From Schistocephalus solidus (lineage: Eukaryota; Platyhelminthes; Cestoda; Diphyllobothriidea; Diphyllobothriidae), in NCBI GenBank assembly GCA_017591395.1, contig WEDG01000745.1:1-64000 (forward strand): 64,000 bases of DNA. Reading direction: 5' to 3'. The notes below the pieces were generated by a model. The model had not been told where the DNA came from. It did not search any database and saw only the letters and a list, made by a program, of their open reading frames with translations. The position numbers were made by a program, and so were the translations under genes. How positions within the stretch are numbered: the stretch's first letter is position 1; each line of letters begins with the position of its first letter. Positions 10,810 to 22,524 of this stretch are shown here, piece by piece.

Positions 10810-12022
10810 TTGCTTGCAGTAGCTTGCATAAAACACATATTTCAAATATTACATCTTTTATTCCGGAAAACGTCACTAGTGACAATTTTCCTTTCGTATT
10901 ATCGATTGAAAAAATACTTACATTTTAAAATCAGTCTGAAACCCCAGTCAGTGCTTAGACGCAAACATCCTCTTCGCTTAAAACTTCCACTAGAGCAACC
11001 CACCGTAAGCATGAAGAAATTAGACCTTGACGCCCTGGGAAAATTTAATACCTTTATGTATAAAACGGTTCTCTCTTCACGATCTTTGGTACCATTTTTG
11101 AGGGAAAGGTGTCTTCCCTCACTTCTCAACAATGCGTGAAACAAGAGCCGCTAAAGCTAAAAGTAGTCTTCCGGTAGCAAAAACCCGCCAATTCTGGTCA
11201 AACTGTTTTCAGCGATTGAAGTTGACCTTATTATCTCTTAGCATGAGCACTCAGCTCAAGATTTGAAAAAAAACAAGTTGTTTATCTGTAAGGATAAAAC
11301 CCCCAATGGAACGTCGGGTTTCACCCTCATTAGCAAACAAATAGCCTTGATCTACACCTTCAATATCAAAATTTATCTCAGAGTTTTGTCCTGTAGCTAA
11401 TGCAAGCCCACGGCCCTCCGGATCGACAGGAATTTCGATTCCAGCTGAATCTTCACCCGTTTACCTTGTTCCTGGTTTGAGCGAAATTGTGTCAAGGCCT
11501 CTTCTTTCTCATCCCAAGCAAACCATGCCTGCTATAGCTGCCAAATCTACTTAACCTAAGAAACCGCCTAGTAAATCTGAATCATTGGCTAATCCAGGCA
11601 TTAAAATCTGCAATGGCATTACCGATGGGAAACTTGCTAACCCCTCAGCATCTACAACAGCTGCGATCGCTAACGTTAGCACCTTTCGCAACCCAAAAAG
11701 TGTCCGAAATCCACAAATATTTAACGCTTCTAATTATGCTACCAGTTTTTCGAAATCATTTATTCCATTTTCAAATGCACGTTTTCCGCCAATTTATGCT
11801 AGCTTCCCTCAAAATCTCATTTCTATTCCACTCATTATGCTTCAAACGCCACAATATAGGTTTCCCTTCGAAGGTTTTCATCCAAATATGTCGTTGAACA
11901 ATAATCTCAGTTCTCTTAACAGCAACCTTTTAAAAAATTGTAGACCAGAGCAATTTTGTTTCCCACCTTTCGTTTCTTATCTCCAGTTTTCTTCTCCGCC
12001 ACCAAATTATCCTTTTTTATAA
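10810..12022 (+). pseudogene. ORF1 of CR1-like copy C
   Basis: The first open stretch (10810-11139) holds LKPQSVLRRKHPLRLKLPLE, the segment shared with copy D (MKPQSAHRRKCPLTVKLPLE), and ends near LPSLLNNA. After frame changes at about 11140, 11280 and 11390 it continues to a serine-rich, low-complexity tail (11585-12022; MANPGIKICNGITDG and repeated Asn/Ser/Phe/Pro). No zinc knuckle or RRM signature is visible. A nucleic-acid-binding role is assumed only because of its position upstream of endonuclease-RT. Confidence 0.6.
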
Positions 12023-12055
12023 ATACTGATGAGCGTAAATTGCAGGTCAGGAATA

Positions 12056-12760
12056 CACTCAGCTTAGTTTCACTCAATGCAAGATCAGTTGTAAATAAGA
12101 TGGCTGAGCTTCGAACAGAAGCCTTTGAGCTTAATCCAGATGTGCTGTGCATCACTGAATCCTAGGCTCACTCTCTTATTTCTGACTCAACGCTTGCTAT
12201 AGAAAATTTCGAATTAAACTGCTAAGACCGCGCTGATAAACCTGGCGGGAGTTGCCTCCTTTATATTAAGTCATCCTTTGAACATTTCCCTTTTCAGCTG
12301 GCCATTTCGTCCTTTTCTGGAAATGTATGCTTTGCTTCAGTCATCCTCCTGCACAATAAAAAAAGCGGTAATTGGCTGTGTCTTTAATCCTCCGTGTTAT
12401 TTTGCCAATGAAAGCGAGTTCTATGAACTATTTGAAAAAGTTGCAGACACTCAATTTGATGTCAAAATAATTGTAGGCGATTTCAATCTGCCAGACATTG
12501 ACTGGCAGGCAAATTCCTCTCTACCTAAACATCAGAAATTGGTTGATACTATTAACTTTTGAAACATGTCCCAACTGGTCAGATCAGTTACCAGAAATGA
12601 CAACATTTAAGATTTAATTTTTACAAATGATGTCCACCCTCTCTTAATGAATTTCCATCATGATCTTTTCAAAAGTGATCACGCAATAATTCACTGTGGT
12701 TTTCCAGTCCCCCTTATTACGAAACCTGAGGTTAAATGCAATAACGTCGACTTTGCTAAC
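12056..12760 (+). pseudogene. Endonuclease domain of CR1-like copy C
   Basis: The domain reads LSLVSLNARSVVNKMAELRT, then FELNPDVLCITES, interrupted by a stop at 12163. It continues with KPGGSCLLYIKSSFEH, AVIGCVFNPPCYFANES, KIIVGDFNLPDIDWQANSS and, near 12673, SDHAIIHCGFP. GDFN and SDH are the conserved metal-binding and catalytic motifs of apurinic-type LINE endonucleases, and both are preserved. About three stops and two frame changes remain. The conserved residues suggest inactivation by scattered lesions rather than by deletion. Confidence 0.8.
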
Positions 12761-12889
12761 ACAAACCATTAAAAAAAATAATTTCATAAGCACTCTAGAT
12801 TGGAATAGCATATTCTCAATCAACGATCTACACTTTTTCCGTGAACTATTGCAGAGCCTCACAGAAAAAAATACAGGCTTTTATCGCGT

Positions 12890-14560
12890 TTAAGATTTTT
12901 AATTTAAATACAGCTTCTTCTACTGTTCCGCATTTCCTCCAGAACAGACTTAAAAATTACGAAAGCAACTTAAAGATTCACTTAAAAGCTCTTTGTCAGT
13001 TCATTTAAGGATTGCACAAATATTTGAATTAGCATCGTAAATTAGGCTCGCGAGAGATAAGCGTAGGGACTCTCGGGCACTAAGTGATGCCAATTCATCC
13101 AAATCTGTTGCTCAAATCTTCCATGTTCGGTCATCGACTAAGCGTCAGAATGTAACTCCGCCCTTACTCGACTGTAACAAAAAATTTGTAACAGACGATT
13201 TGGGCAAAGCAGGGTTTTTGAATTCGTTTTTTGCCAACCACTTTACCACTGAAACTAGCCCCACTCCCACAATTCATTTGCTTTAAAATTCGCTTCTAAC
13301 AACGATTAATTTCTCGCCTTCATGTATTTAAAAGGAAATAGCTCACCTAAAATATTCACATTCGGTTGGAACTGATAACATTCCAAACTCACTAATTAAA
13401 CAGTAAAGGGATTTTCCACCTTTACTAAGCAAGTTATTCTCAGTATTTCTAGAAAATGGTTTCTTCCCCGATTATTGGAAAACTTCTATTATAATACCAT
13501 TTTTTAAATCTGGTTCCCGCTCGGACATTCATAACTATCGCGGTGTTCATAAAACGCCCTCTCTTGCCAAGTTCTTCGAAAAACTAATTGCAAAACAAAT
13601 CACGGATCTTTGCATAAGCAATCAAATTATAAACTTTTCCCAACACGGGTTCTTACCGGACCGCTCTTGTGAAACCTGCCACATGTCTTTTCTAAATCTA
13701 CTAACCTCTCTTCGTAATGATCATTTATCTGTAGTAGTTATCTTTGTTGATCTTAGTAAGGCATTCGATAAAGTGCCACATAAACGAATTCTAGCTAAAC
13801 TAGAAGCTAAAGGATTCCGTAGTCCCCTTACTGACTTTATTAGATCATACTTAAATAATCGAAAACAAAAAGTGTTAGAAGGATCCTCATACTCAAGTGC
13901 TACCCCGATTATTAGTGGTGTCCTTCAAGGTACCGTATTAGGTCCTTTGTTGTTCTTACTGTATATAAATGATATTTCATCGAAAGCTAAACATTCTCAA
14001 TCTTTTATTTATGCTGATGACCTCAAATGCGTGTATTCATTCTCTAACTCTACGACCGAACGGTGCATAGAACAAATTCATTCGGACTTAGATGCTCTTT
14101 CGGCCTGGAGCTCCACATGGCTAATGAAGTTCTCACATAATAAGTGTCGCTTCATGAGTTTTGGGCCTGTAAGGCTGCCGCAACCTCTTATCTTTGAAGG
14201 TTGCCCTATGATTGAATGCTCCTCCATCAAGGACTTGGGCTTAAGCTACACCAATAATTTAGATCTTTCGCCTCATGCCGATAGAATTACGGCCAAAGTT
14301 GCTCAGATTTGTGGCTTTATTTCTTATAATTTCTACCTTCCTGAAATTAAATTAAGACTTTATCGTATGTTTGTACTTCCCATTCTTGAAATTTGCTGTC
14401 CTTTCTTCGGTTTAATGAATGAATCTTGCCGTTCAAAAATTGAAAATGTCCAAAGACATTTCATATAAAACTCCTATTTCCGACTCTTTCAAATACATCC
14501 TACTCAACAAGATGCCAGCTAATGAAGCTAAAATTTCTTTGGGTCAGGAAGCTTGAAGCA
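12890..14560 (+). pseudogene. Reverse transcriptase domain of CR1-like copy C
   Basis: The pre-RT segment includes SSLSVHLRIAQIFELAS and IRLARDKRRDSRALSDANS. The 261-codon open core (13683-14468) has motif A as VVIFVDLSKAFDKVPHKRIL, the ISGVLQGTVLGPLLFLLYIN motif B and IYADDLKCVYSFSNS with catalytic YADD at 14010-14021. It ends in DLGLSYTNNLDLSPHADRIT and FVLPILEICCPFFGLMNES. After a frameshift at about 14465 the tail reads LKFLWVRKLEAGFYLLFRLN. Upstream of 13683 the frame is broken several times. This is the best preserved catalytic core of the family in the window. Confidence 0.85.
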
Positions 14561-14919
14561 GGCTTTTATCTCCTTTTCCGACTAAATAATAGTTCAACTC
14601 TTTCCAAGCTTTCTTTCACTACCCCCGTTAGTCTTCCTTATAACCTAAGAAATTTTTGCACTTATTATACCTCCTCCTGCATCCTCCACGTGTAAACGCC
14701 CTCTGTCTTCTTTGCTTCTAGGTATAGTTTTCTTTGGAATAACTTGCCAATTGAAATAAGTTCGTTAACTAGTCTATCTGCATTCAAGCGAAGACTGCAC
14801 ATTTATCTTAACACTGATTCTATTAACCTTTTATTTTCCTCATCTTTTCCCTGTAGCTTTCCCCATAACTCGGAGAAAGAACCATCGGGAATTTAAGTGA
14901 CCCTCCTGAAACTATATTT

Positions 14920-15544
14920 TCACTACCTCGGGTTGCCCATGAACTATGATGTCTCCTTATATCACCAGTCATCCAAACAATGACGTCATTCGTACGAACA
15001 CATTCGGTGGTCCACAGTCTAAAATGATACCGTTTTTTTGGATACTAACCATCATCAGAATTCAATTCTTGATCCTAAGATGCTGAGGACTTTAGTTCAT
15101 TGACGCATTTTCGTGAGATTTTGTTTCATACGCCTAAGTGATCAAGAACGATTTACCTCAACGTTTCAAATTTCAGCTCCTTTGAGTGTACGAAGATTTA
15201 GTCTCTAGTTTAGTGTAGAAGACACGTTGAGTTGGAATAACTCTTGAGTGGATTGTCCAGTCTCTAAATTAGGGAAATATTTTCTTGGACTTAACGATTC
15301 TGCGGCTATCCAAATATTCAATCACTGAGGATTATTCCACGTCCAGGACATTATCCCTACGAGAAATACAAGCTTCAGCGTTCACTTGCTTCCAAATTCA
15401 TGCCAGCGGTGTGCTGCTCTAATCTGCTTTCCTCAGGGAGGGAGAAGTCGCAACAAACGCTGAGTCGTTGCATGCTTATTAGAAGTCTGACTGCTGAATA
15501 CTATTGCATCCTAGCCCAGTTATTTAAGAGGATTTATAAATTAA
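14920..15544 (+). other. No gene recognised
   Basis: A/T-rich stretch with no frame longer than about 60 codons. It could include the 5' UTR of the ORF1-like frame that starts at 15545, but nothing here matches other 5' UTRs in the window. Confidence 0.4.
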
Positions 15545-16472
15545 ATGCATTCGAATACAGTCATTAGAGGTATGGAAAACGCAGACGCTCAGGAATCATC
15601 TGTGCTGAGGAAAAACATTCGCAGCACGGGCTGGTCTCGAACCCAGGTCGCAGATCCACGTGGCGACGAGCATAACCACTGCGCTACGTCCTCACAACAA
15701 TTTGGAAAACAAAATTGTATCCAAACAAAGACAGATGACAAAGTCAGATATTCTGTTACCACTTCTCCTCCTGCCAAGCGGGCCAAAAGCCTGGGAACAC
15801 TAATAAATGTCACCTACGAGGACGAAAAGTGCATGGGGTGTTTAAATCTCTTGCAGAAATTCTTATTGATGGAGAAAGATATAAGTAACTTGAAACAAGA
15901 AATGGCCGATCTCAAAGAGAAGGTTCAAAGTTCACCCGAAAATAAAACACCCGTAGAAACGAGAATTCCAACCAAAGAAATAACGTATGCAAATATTGCC
16001 TCCTCAAGAATACATCATGTAGAGCTTCAAGTCATTGCGTCTACAGAGCTTCAAAAGGGAGATCAAACCAGCTCATGCACCTTACTACTGTTATCGAGCT
16101 TAGACAGAAGCAGAAATGTGCTGGATACATAAACATATGCAGCATCGTCGCTGAATGATACAAAAAAGGGTGAAGTTGAAAAGCACGTCGAATTTGAAGC
16201 ACCTAAGACGAAGAATTCGAAGTCGAAAAGGGCCAAGAAGCTTTCACAAAAAAAGTGGTTTGAACTCCGGAAAAAACTCGTTCTTACCAATAGATGCTCA
16301 AGTGCAATCCTCTGTTGGTAATACAGGAGCAAGTGGAGGACCAATTGGCAAAGTTTCCAAAAGGGGTTTGCCATTAACTTTAGGAATAGTTGCTCATACT
16401 GACGAAAATAACATCATCAAACAGAGTAGCATTCTTCCTAATACTGATGCTCTATCAACAAATCTGTTGTAG
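15545..16472 (+). pseudogene. LINE ORF1-like frame with coiled coil, carrying a SINE at its start
   Basis: Open for 195 codons (15545-16132), then continued in other frames to about 16470. A likely coiled coil lies at residues 97-130 (LLQKFLLMEKDISNLKQEMA, then DLKEKVQSS), followed by a proline/threonine linker and ITYANIASS. After a frame change comes a basic stretch (KTKNSKSKRAKKLSQKKWFE). Coiled coil plus basic linker is usual for LINE ORF1 proteins, but no closer family match was made. Residues about 15-55 are encoded by the complement of a tRNA-like SINE head and are not original protein. The start shown is only the first available ATG. Confidence 0.4.
15560..15700 (-). mobile_element. 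tRNA-derived SINE-like head
   Basis: On the minus strand the sequence carries a polymerase III A box (TAGCGCAGTGGTTATGC, near 15673-15690) and a B box (GGGTTCGAGACC, near 15634-15645). They are spaced as in a tRNA gene. The cloverleaf is imperfect: the acceptor arm does not close. This fits a tRNA-derived SINE head better than a tRNA gene. It sits inside the frame starting at 15545. Confidence 0.55.
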
Positions 16473-17321
16473 ATGCTGAGGTGTTAGCAAGCTTACCATA
16501 GTTAATGACATTACTGATTTTGACTCCTGGCTTAGCCAATGACTCAGGTTTACTGGGGGTATTTGAAGGTTTACTAGATTTGACAGATATATCAGACGAG
16601 GTTTGCTTGGGAGGGTGAAGAATTAGCATTGACAAGATTTCACTTGAACCAGGAACAAGGTGAACGGTTGAAGATTCAAGTAAAATAGAAATTCCTGTTG
16701 ATTATGAGGGCCGTGGGCTTGCATTAGCGAGAGGGCAAACCTCTGAGATATCTTTTTGTAGCGTAGATGTAGACCTGGGCTTCTCGTTCGCTAATTACGG
16801 TGAAATCCGACGTTCCATTGGGGTTTTATACAAACAGATAAACACATTGGTTTTCTTCAAATATTGAGCTGAGTGTTCATGCTTAGAGAAAATAATGTCC
16901 ACTTCCATCGCCGAAAAATGCTTGACCAGAATTGGCGGGTTTTTGCTACGGGAAGACAACCTTTTAGCTTCAGTGTCTTTAAAGTTAAAGCGACACGAGT
17001 AAAGGACATGAAATGCGATGTCCAGCGGGATTTTACTCTTAGGGACGTTCTTTCGAAGAAAGTTGAAAATGCTTTTATTTATGCCATATAACTCGGTACT
17101 AACCATGTTTATAAACGGCTCAAGTTTCTAGCATTGTTGAGAAGTGAGTGAAGACAACTTTCCGTCAAAAATGTATCCAAGGATCGTGAAGAGAGAACCA
17201 TATTGAGACATAAAATTATTAAAATTTTACAGGGCGTCAAGATCAAGTTTACGATGGGTTGCTCTAGTGGAAGTTTTACGGTAAGAGGACATTTGCGTCT
17301 ATGCGCTGACTGAGGTTTCAT
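16450..17321 (-). pseudogene. ORF1 of CR1-like copy D
   Basis: Three overlapping open stretches reconstruct most of the family ORF1. The first (17321-17109) starts MKPQSAHRRKCPLTVKLPLE and ends in LPSLLNNAR-type sequence. The second (17106-16795) has MVSTELYGINKSIFNFLRKN, RSKNPPILVKHFSAMEVDII and KTPMERRISP. The third (16635-16438) reads HPPKQTSSDISVKSSKPSNT and continues Ser/Thr-rich. Copies A, B and C align along all three. It is the clearest view of this ORF1 in the window; its fold is unknown to me. Confidence 0.65.
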
Positions 17322-17745
17322 ATTGAGTTTAAAACATCAGTATTTTTCAAAGCGATAATACAACAGGAAAATTGTCACTAGTGATGTTTTGCGTAATATG
17401 AGATGTACTATTTGTAAGATATGTATTAAGCAAAGCACTGCAAACAAAAATATTCTAGTGAGCGAGTTTATACTGAAAATAGAATTAGCGAAGACGCTAT
17501 GCAGGATGAAAAATTATCTCAACTGGTAAAGCAACGACTGCAAATTATTTTTCACTGGAAATTATGTAAATTTACAAGAGTTTTAACTCTAGTTCGAGAA
17601 TTAATCTTTAGATTTCGTCCTTTTTACGGAAATCTTCAAGAACATTAATGAGGCTATGTCAAGTGAAACAGTTTAAAACCGTATATTTCTACCTTTTGTT
17701 TAATGCAATAACTGCAGGTGTGTGAAGTTAATAAAAAGTTAGAAA
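16450..17745 (-). mobile_element. CR1-like LINE copy D, 5' UTR and ORF1 only
   Basis: Minus strand: the 5' UTR (17745 to about 17400) matches copies A and C, followed by ORF1 down to about 16450, where homology stops and the frame of the neighbouring plus-strand ORF1 begins. It has lost endonuclease and RT completely. Truncation from the 3' side cannot come from incomplete reverse transcription, so a deletion or rearrangement near 16450-16470 is implied. Confidence 0.7.
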
Positions 17746-17868
17746 TACAAATAAATTGTCAACGATTAAGCTTAAATTTACGACAGGAAGCAAAAAAATC
17801 TGTTTAAAATGTCAGAACTCACTTATCTTTGATGTTGAACCCACCGCCTTCGACCGCAATCTGTAACG

Positions 17869-18690
17869 ATGGAACATGAGAGAGACAAACGCACATATGC
17901 ATGCACAGCTACCGCAGCCATCACAACTCATAAGGAAGATGACGCTGCGTCTACGGAACTCAGTGTAGCTGTTAAAAAGTCTCTCGTTAAGGAAAAGGGC
18001 ACCCGGCAGGGATCCAAGCAAATGAAAAAACGAGTTTCGGAAGACGAAGGTAATATGTCATAGAAAAAGGTAAGTCCTGGAAACCCAGCGTCGGACGAAA
18101 ATAACTCTCATGTTGAAGTGCTAGCATCCACGAGTAACGTTACCTCTGTGAACTCCCACCCTAGCGTAGGCGGGCTAATTAGGACGTCGCTTATAAACCG
18201 TAAGCGAAATATCGTAATACTGGGTGTCCCATAATCCACGTCCTGTATTTTGGAGGAACGAGTGACACACGATCATGATCTTCTTCATGAATATGCCAGT
18301 GCTGTCCTGAAGAAAGGGGAAATTTTTGCCACGCAAAAAGCTTTTCGACTAGGTAAGGCAGACCCCAGCCGCGACATGAGAACATCCCCAAGGCCTCTAA
18401 AAATTACTTTAGACAGCGAAACCCAGGTAACACTTCTGTTAGAAGGAAGAATTACCTTACGAGGATCGCACAAACAAGTGTTTTTTCAGTCGGATTACAA
18501 GCTGAGGTAACGGTTCAAAGTGAAGGAACTTAGAAGAGAATTGAGGGAGAGAATTGGCAGAGGAAAGAAACGGCTGAAAATCAAAGACGGTCAAATAGTC
18601 GTTATCAGTGTGTCTTTCCTGTGGCCAAAACCTGTAGCAATGAAGGCTGGGTCTCCCCGACGAATCGATCATTGAAAGTCCTCTCCCCAA
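17869..18690 (+). pseudogene. ORF1 with RRM-like domain, copy G
   Basis: The N-terminal part (17869-18060) is polar and lysine-rich. After a stop at 18061 the frame resumes and reads INRKRNIVILGVPES, the first strand of the RRM-like fold found in many LINE ORF1 proteins. It continues through VLKKGEIFATQKAFRLGKAD, SPRPLKITLDSETQVTLLLE and HKQVFFQSDYKLR, and in another frame ends ELRRELRERIGRGKKRLKIK. Element F has the equivalent VIKGVPEST and RPRSLQIILETEAQA segments. The protein would bind element RNA. Two stops and one frame change disable it. Confidence 0.65.
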
Positions 18691-18699
18691 ATATACAAA

Positions 18700-19380
18700 G
18701 CTTGTTCAACAAGAGAGACGAACTTAGAAATGTAGTGGTTAAATTAAACCACACATTATGGCTTTAACTGAAACGTGGCTTACTGTAGACAAAACTAATT
18801 CCAAAATATCAGTAAGAGGTTATCAGAATTTCAGGAGAGATATACCAAGTCGAGGAGGAGAAGCCATAATGTTTGTCACTCGCAAGCTGACTGCTATGGC
18901 TGACATTCATATTCCATTACGTGATGTGGAACTCTTAAACATTACTATATCTTCTAAGTATTCCAGACCACTGACGACATCGGTTGTGTACATCTCGCCT
19001 TACTAGAGTTCCAATAAGGATCTCACTCTCATAACGGAACACTACAAAGCCAGCGAGAAAGAAGAGGTCCGCATTTTTGGGGATTTTAACGCTCCTGGCA
19101 TTGACTGGAAAACGGACGGAGCAGGGAATGCCAGATAACTTCAACCACAAACTACTACAATGGGCAGCAGACAAACTTCTCTAACAGAATGTCACCATTG
19201 GGACACGGACGAGAGAAGGACAACAGTCAAACTGTCTTGACCTGATTTTTAGCGAAGATGAGGAGGATGTGCTAGACCTACAGGATGGACCGCCATTAGG
19301 GTCAAGCGATAACATTACGCTGTGCTTCGAGTTCTTACTGTTTTCCAAACCAAATTTACCCGATAGTTGGGAAAACAACA
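18700..19380 (+). pseudogene. Endonuclease domain, copy G
   Basis: The frame gives MALTETWLTVDKTNSKISV (the TETW motif), YQNFRRDIPSRGGEAIMFVT and VELLNITISSKYSRPLTTSV. After a stop at 19003 it reads EEVRIFGDFNAPGIDWKTDG, with the GDFNAPxIDW catalytic signature intact. The C-terminal part is in other frames up to about 19380. This is the apurinic-type target-nicking domain of a CR1-like LINE. Confidence 0.75.
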
Positions 19381-19829
19381 GTTAGAAGGGGGAATACTCA
19401 CATATTAGAAGACAAGTGCAGAGATATCCTGGGAAGCAGAGCTACATGGTGAGACCAATAACGATTGGACGAATTTGAGCTCGTTATTGAAACGGATTGT
19501 TTACCCCAACTGTCCTCTCAGAATATATACATAGATGTTTTATTTGAGTACCTGGAAGGGCACTGTCATTGGATACAAATCAATTGAAACGTATGCGAAA
19601 TCGTGAACAGATAAGTTTGATTAGTAGGTCAACTTTTGGCGATGAAAATTGACCCAAATCAGTGGTCAAAAAATTAGATAAAAGAGCAGACAGTGAAAAA
19701 AACTCCTTGGAATTTTTATGGAAGAGACATATCTTCAATGGGGTTTGTGAAATTTGAAGAAGAAAAAACTGTCACTCCTTGGTGAAAAGCATACGCATTT
19801 GGTAGGACCGACATGCTGCTGAGAGCGTT

Positions 19830-21829
19830 TGAGCGTTGAAAACGCTCCTCATCGTGGGAGAAATCATTTAACGATAGAGGATAATTTTCTGCACCGCATG
19901 TGTGATCAAAATGTGTATCGACTAGCTATAAGAGTAACCGTCAAGGACTCTAGACAGGGGAAACCTTCGCAGTCATCATCCGTACTCTATGGTCGAACGT
20001 TCGAATTTTGCAAACTGTTATACAAATTATGAAAAGGCCGTAACTGTCTCTCTCCACATTTTTTGCGGGATGAAATCTCAAATAGCCCACTTTGAAGCAG
20101 TTTTTGAACAAATCAGAAAGTATAAGAGCTATATTACAAAGGCAAATTTAACAGAATGCTTGGTTTATTCCTGTTTGAGCAACGTGAACTGCGTAGCTGG
20201 GTTCGGGGATGGATAGTCAGCGTCACTGGGTTTAATATCCACGACTACCTACTACGTTTACTTAAGTAGGTGTAGTTTTCATTTATTTTATTTTCCCCTC
20301 GTTTCCTCTGTCGACGGCCTCCTTGCTTTCCAGCTCATGCGAAAATTTCGCAATTACAAAATATAAAAATACCCGGCTAACCGCTTGGAAAGATATGCTT
20401 TACTGTAATACAAACTAAATGTCCAGTTGAATCAGCGAAATAAATGATAACATAGAATAAAGATTTAATTTGTGTTTTTAAGAAAATTGATTGAATAGTA
20501 TGGGGATTCAGAAGCCAAGACTTTATTTGAATGCGTTCTCTTGATGAAAGTTTAGGGTGAAGGGGAATCGATAGCCTTCTGAGGTTAATTCGAGGCACAC
20601 ACTTGACAATGAAAGTGAAATGTGAAATTTAAATAGTCTAAATATTCACCTTTTTAAAGCAAAACTTTAGTATAACACACGACAATGGAACGTAAACTGT
20701 ACAAAACACTAAATTTCCGTCAATTTCCATATACCTCACAGTCAATTTTGATCACTTAAAACAAAAATGGTGTCTAACAAACGGCACGTTGAAGGTAACC
20801 CCTGTCTGTCCATGATTCATTAAAACTTTGAATCAATAGCTAAAACACTTTTCTTAAATGCTAATTTGCCTTTTTAAAGATAATAGAGAGCCATATTTTT
20901 CTGCCAACATTGTCTAAAAACGAAAGTTATGCCAACGCAGCCTTTGCCGAAAGCCCTCCTCTTGTTTCTCTCAAAATCTCTAAATAGAGGGGTTAAGACG
21001 GAGCTAATTGTTTGTAATCAGGTCTACGAGATTATCTCATCTTCGATGACACGGTCTCAACAGTATGGTCGATGCTGACGATGGTCAAATTTAAAGGACT
21101 GCCAGCCAAACTGGCTTCAGGTCACCTGTAAAATTGCGCAGCAAAATGGTGTCGGAAATCTGTAAAACGCGAACGTAAATAAATTCAGGTAACGGACTGT
21201 AGAGGGGAAGACTGCAAGAGAGCATCAGTCAAAAAAAATTAGTGAGAGAGTTATCCTACAACAGAGATTTTTAGTTGGCATTTGTCCCGCAAGTGAAGAC
21301 CAGTCTGGTAGTAGTAGTAGCACGAAGGAAAAAAATAACCTTTCATCAACCGATAAATGTTGCCCCTTCCTGGATGGAGTAATTTACCTATATGCCATGA
21401 ATCTCGAAAGATGTCGACGTACCTGCGTTCTATAAAACAAAGTTGAACCCAAAGCCCTAATTTTGGCTCCCCGACGGCAAACACATTGCAAAGTGGGAAC
21501 GAAAGCTATTCATGCAGGATACATAAAACAATGCGAACACACTAAAAGCGTCGCTTGTTCTCCACAGTGAAATTAATGTCGCTGTAATAAAAATCGTGAT
21601 TTAAAGGGATTTGGGGTGAAGAACATTTGACTAGAAGTAAATTACGACAGAAATATGATTTTTTATGAGTGCTAGTTGCCAAATTTGCTCGGAGTTGTTA
21701 CTGTATACGTTAAGCTTCCGAGCTAATAGGGAGTTTACTGTATAAGGGCGGAAGTATGTGCCCCGGACGTTAGGCATTATTTGGCCCTTCCACGATGAGA
21801 AGAAAACCCTGGTTTTAGTGTGACGGTAT
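19830..21829. other. Two kilobases without a recognised gene
   Basis: Short open frames exist at 19829-20216 (plus; two overlapping, 67 and 75 codons) and 21251-21484 (minus), but none has a recognisable domain or splice-site context. The rest is A/T-rich with no repeat family matched elsewhere in the window. Confidence 0.4.
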
Positions 21830-22207
21830 GGATGCCTTGTATGACGGCCCAAACAGGATACGGGAAACGGGACCGTCCACAATAAACGTGGCCTTGCACT
21901 AAATCCCAACGAAATCATGTTCAGGATAAAGGTTTATGGTTAAGCGTGTGGTTAAGGTCAGAGTTGGGGTTAGTGTCATGATGAGGCTAAACGTTAAATG
22001 TATTATCTTGTTAATTGTAAGGTTTAGGTTTGGGGCATGGCTAGGGTTGAGATTAGGGGGCTAGTTAAGTTTAATATCAGGGTTAGTGTTTGCGTTCAGA
22101 CACGGTATTTTTATCCATCGCGGAATTTACCATAAGGCCATGCATTTTAAGCGCGCTGATCGGTTCCTATTCCCGTGTCATGTTTGGGCGGCCATATAAA
22201 GCATTCC
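21830..22207 (+). mobile_element. MITE1 copy 1 (telomere-like body)
   Basis: The left end reads ggatgccttgtatgacggcc. The right end, read on the opposite strand, is ggaatgctttatatggccgc, so the terminal inverted repeats match over about 45 bp. Weaker inverted similarity continues inward (tggccttgcactaaat against tggccttatggtaaat). The body is rich in GGTTAG/TTAGGG-like words (21950-22090). There is no coding capacity. Confidence 0.75.
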
Positions 22208-22524
22208 TACCTCAGTGACAGCTAAGAGACATAAAAGTTACAGCTTGAAACTCAGTGAGCTTATGTGAAGGATCTATCCTGTGACCTCGAGAATCAATTA
22301 AATTTTGTGAAGGCTTTAGCAAATCCAATTATGCAGTGTGCAAACCAATGCTCTGCAAGCGAATAAATGATGGATAGCGTAATGAATTCAGATGTAAAAA
22401 TTTCAACTTGCTGTGAAAACTTAAATGAATATATAGAGAAAAATTCAGATAACGATCTGGGAACTGCGCACACAGCAGTTCAACGATCGTTACCAACGAG
22501 GTCCGACGAGAGTTCAACCGCCGT
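22208..22524. other. No gene recognised
   Basis: Unassigned spacer between MITE1 copy 1 and the 3' end of RTE element J. Nothing identifiable. Confidence 0.4.

Larger units (their letters stand above)
10455..14920 (+). mobile_element. CR1-like LINE copy C, most complete copy
   Basis: Plus-strand, about 4.5 kb. The 5' UTR (10455-10810) matches those of copies A and D. ORF1 covers about 10810-12022, the endonuclease 12056-12760, RT 12890-14560 and the 3' UTR runs to about 14920. Long stretches are still open, notably the 261-codon RT core. Stops and frameshifts in ORF1 and the endonuclease make it non-autonomous. The 3' UTR from about 14810 differs from that of copies B and E. Confidence 0.8.
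17812..19830 (+). mobile_element. LINE copy G (RRM-type ORF1 family), 3'-truncated
   Basis: Plus-strand ORF1 (17869-18690) followed directly by an endonuclease domain (18700-19380) and a short degenerate pre-RT region (to about 19830). No RT core follows. It matches element F (minus, 25.5-27.6 kb) in ORF1 and endonuclease. Its 5' edge abuts the 5' UTR of copy D, head to head. Confidence 0.6.

Noticed and set aside
15589..15813. 74-codon minus-strand frame
   Set aside because: Mostly the sense strand of a tRNA-like SINE head; no protein expected.
19829..20216. Two overlapping plus-strand frames (67 and 75 codons) as possible exons
   Set aside because: No recognisable domain and no convincing splice donor/acceptor pair.
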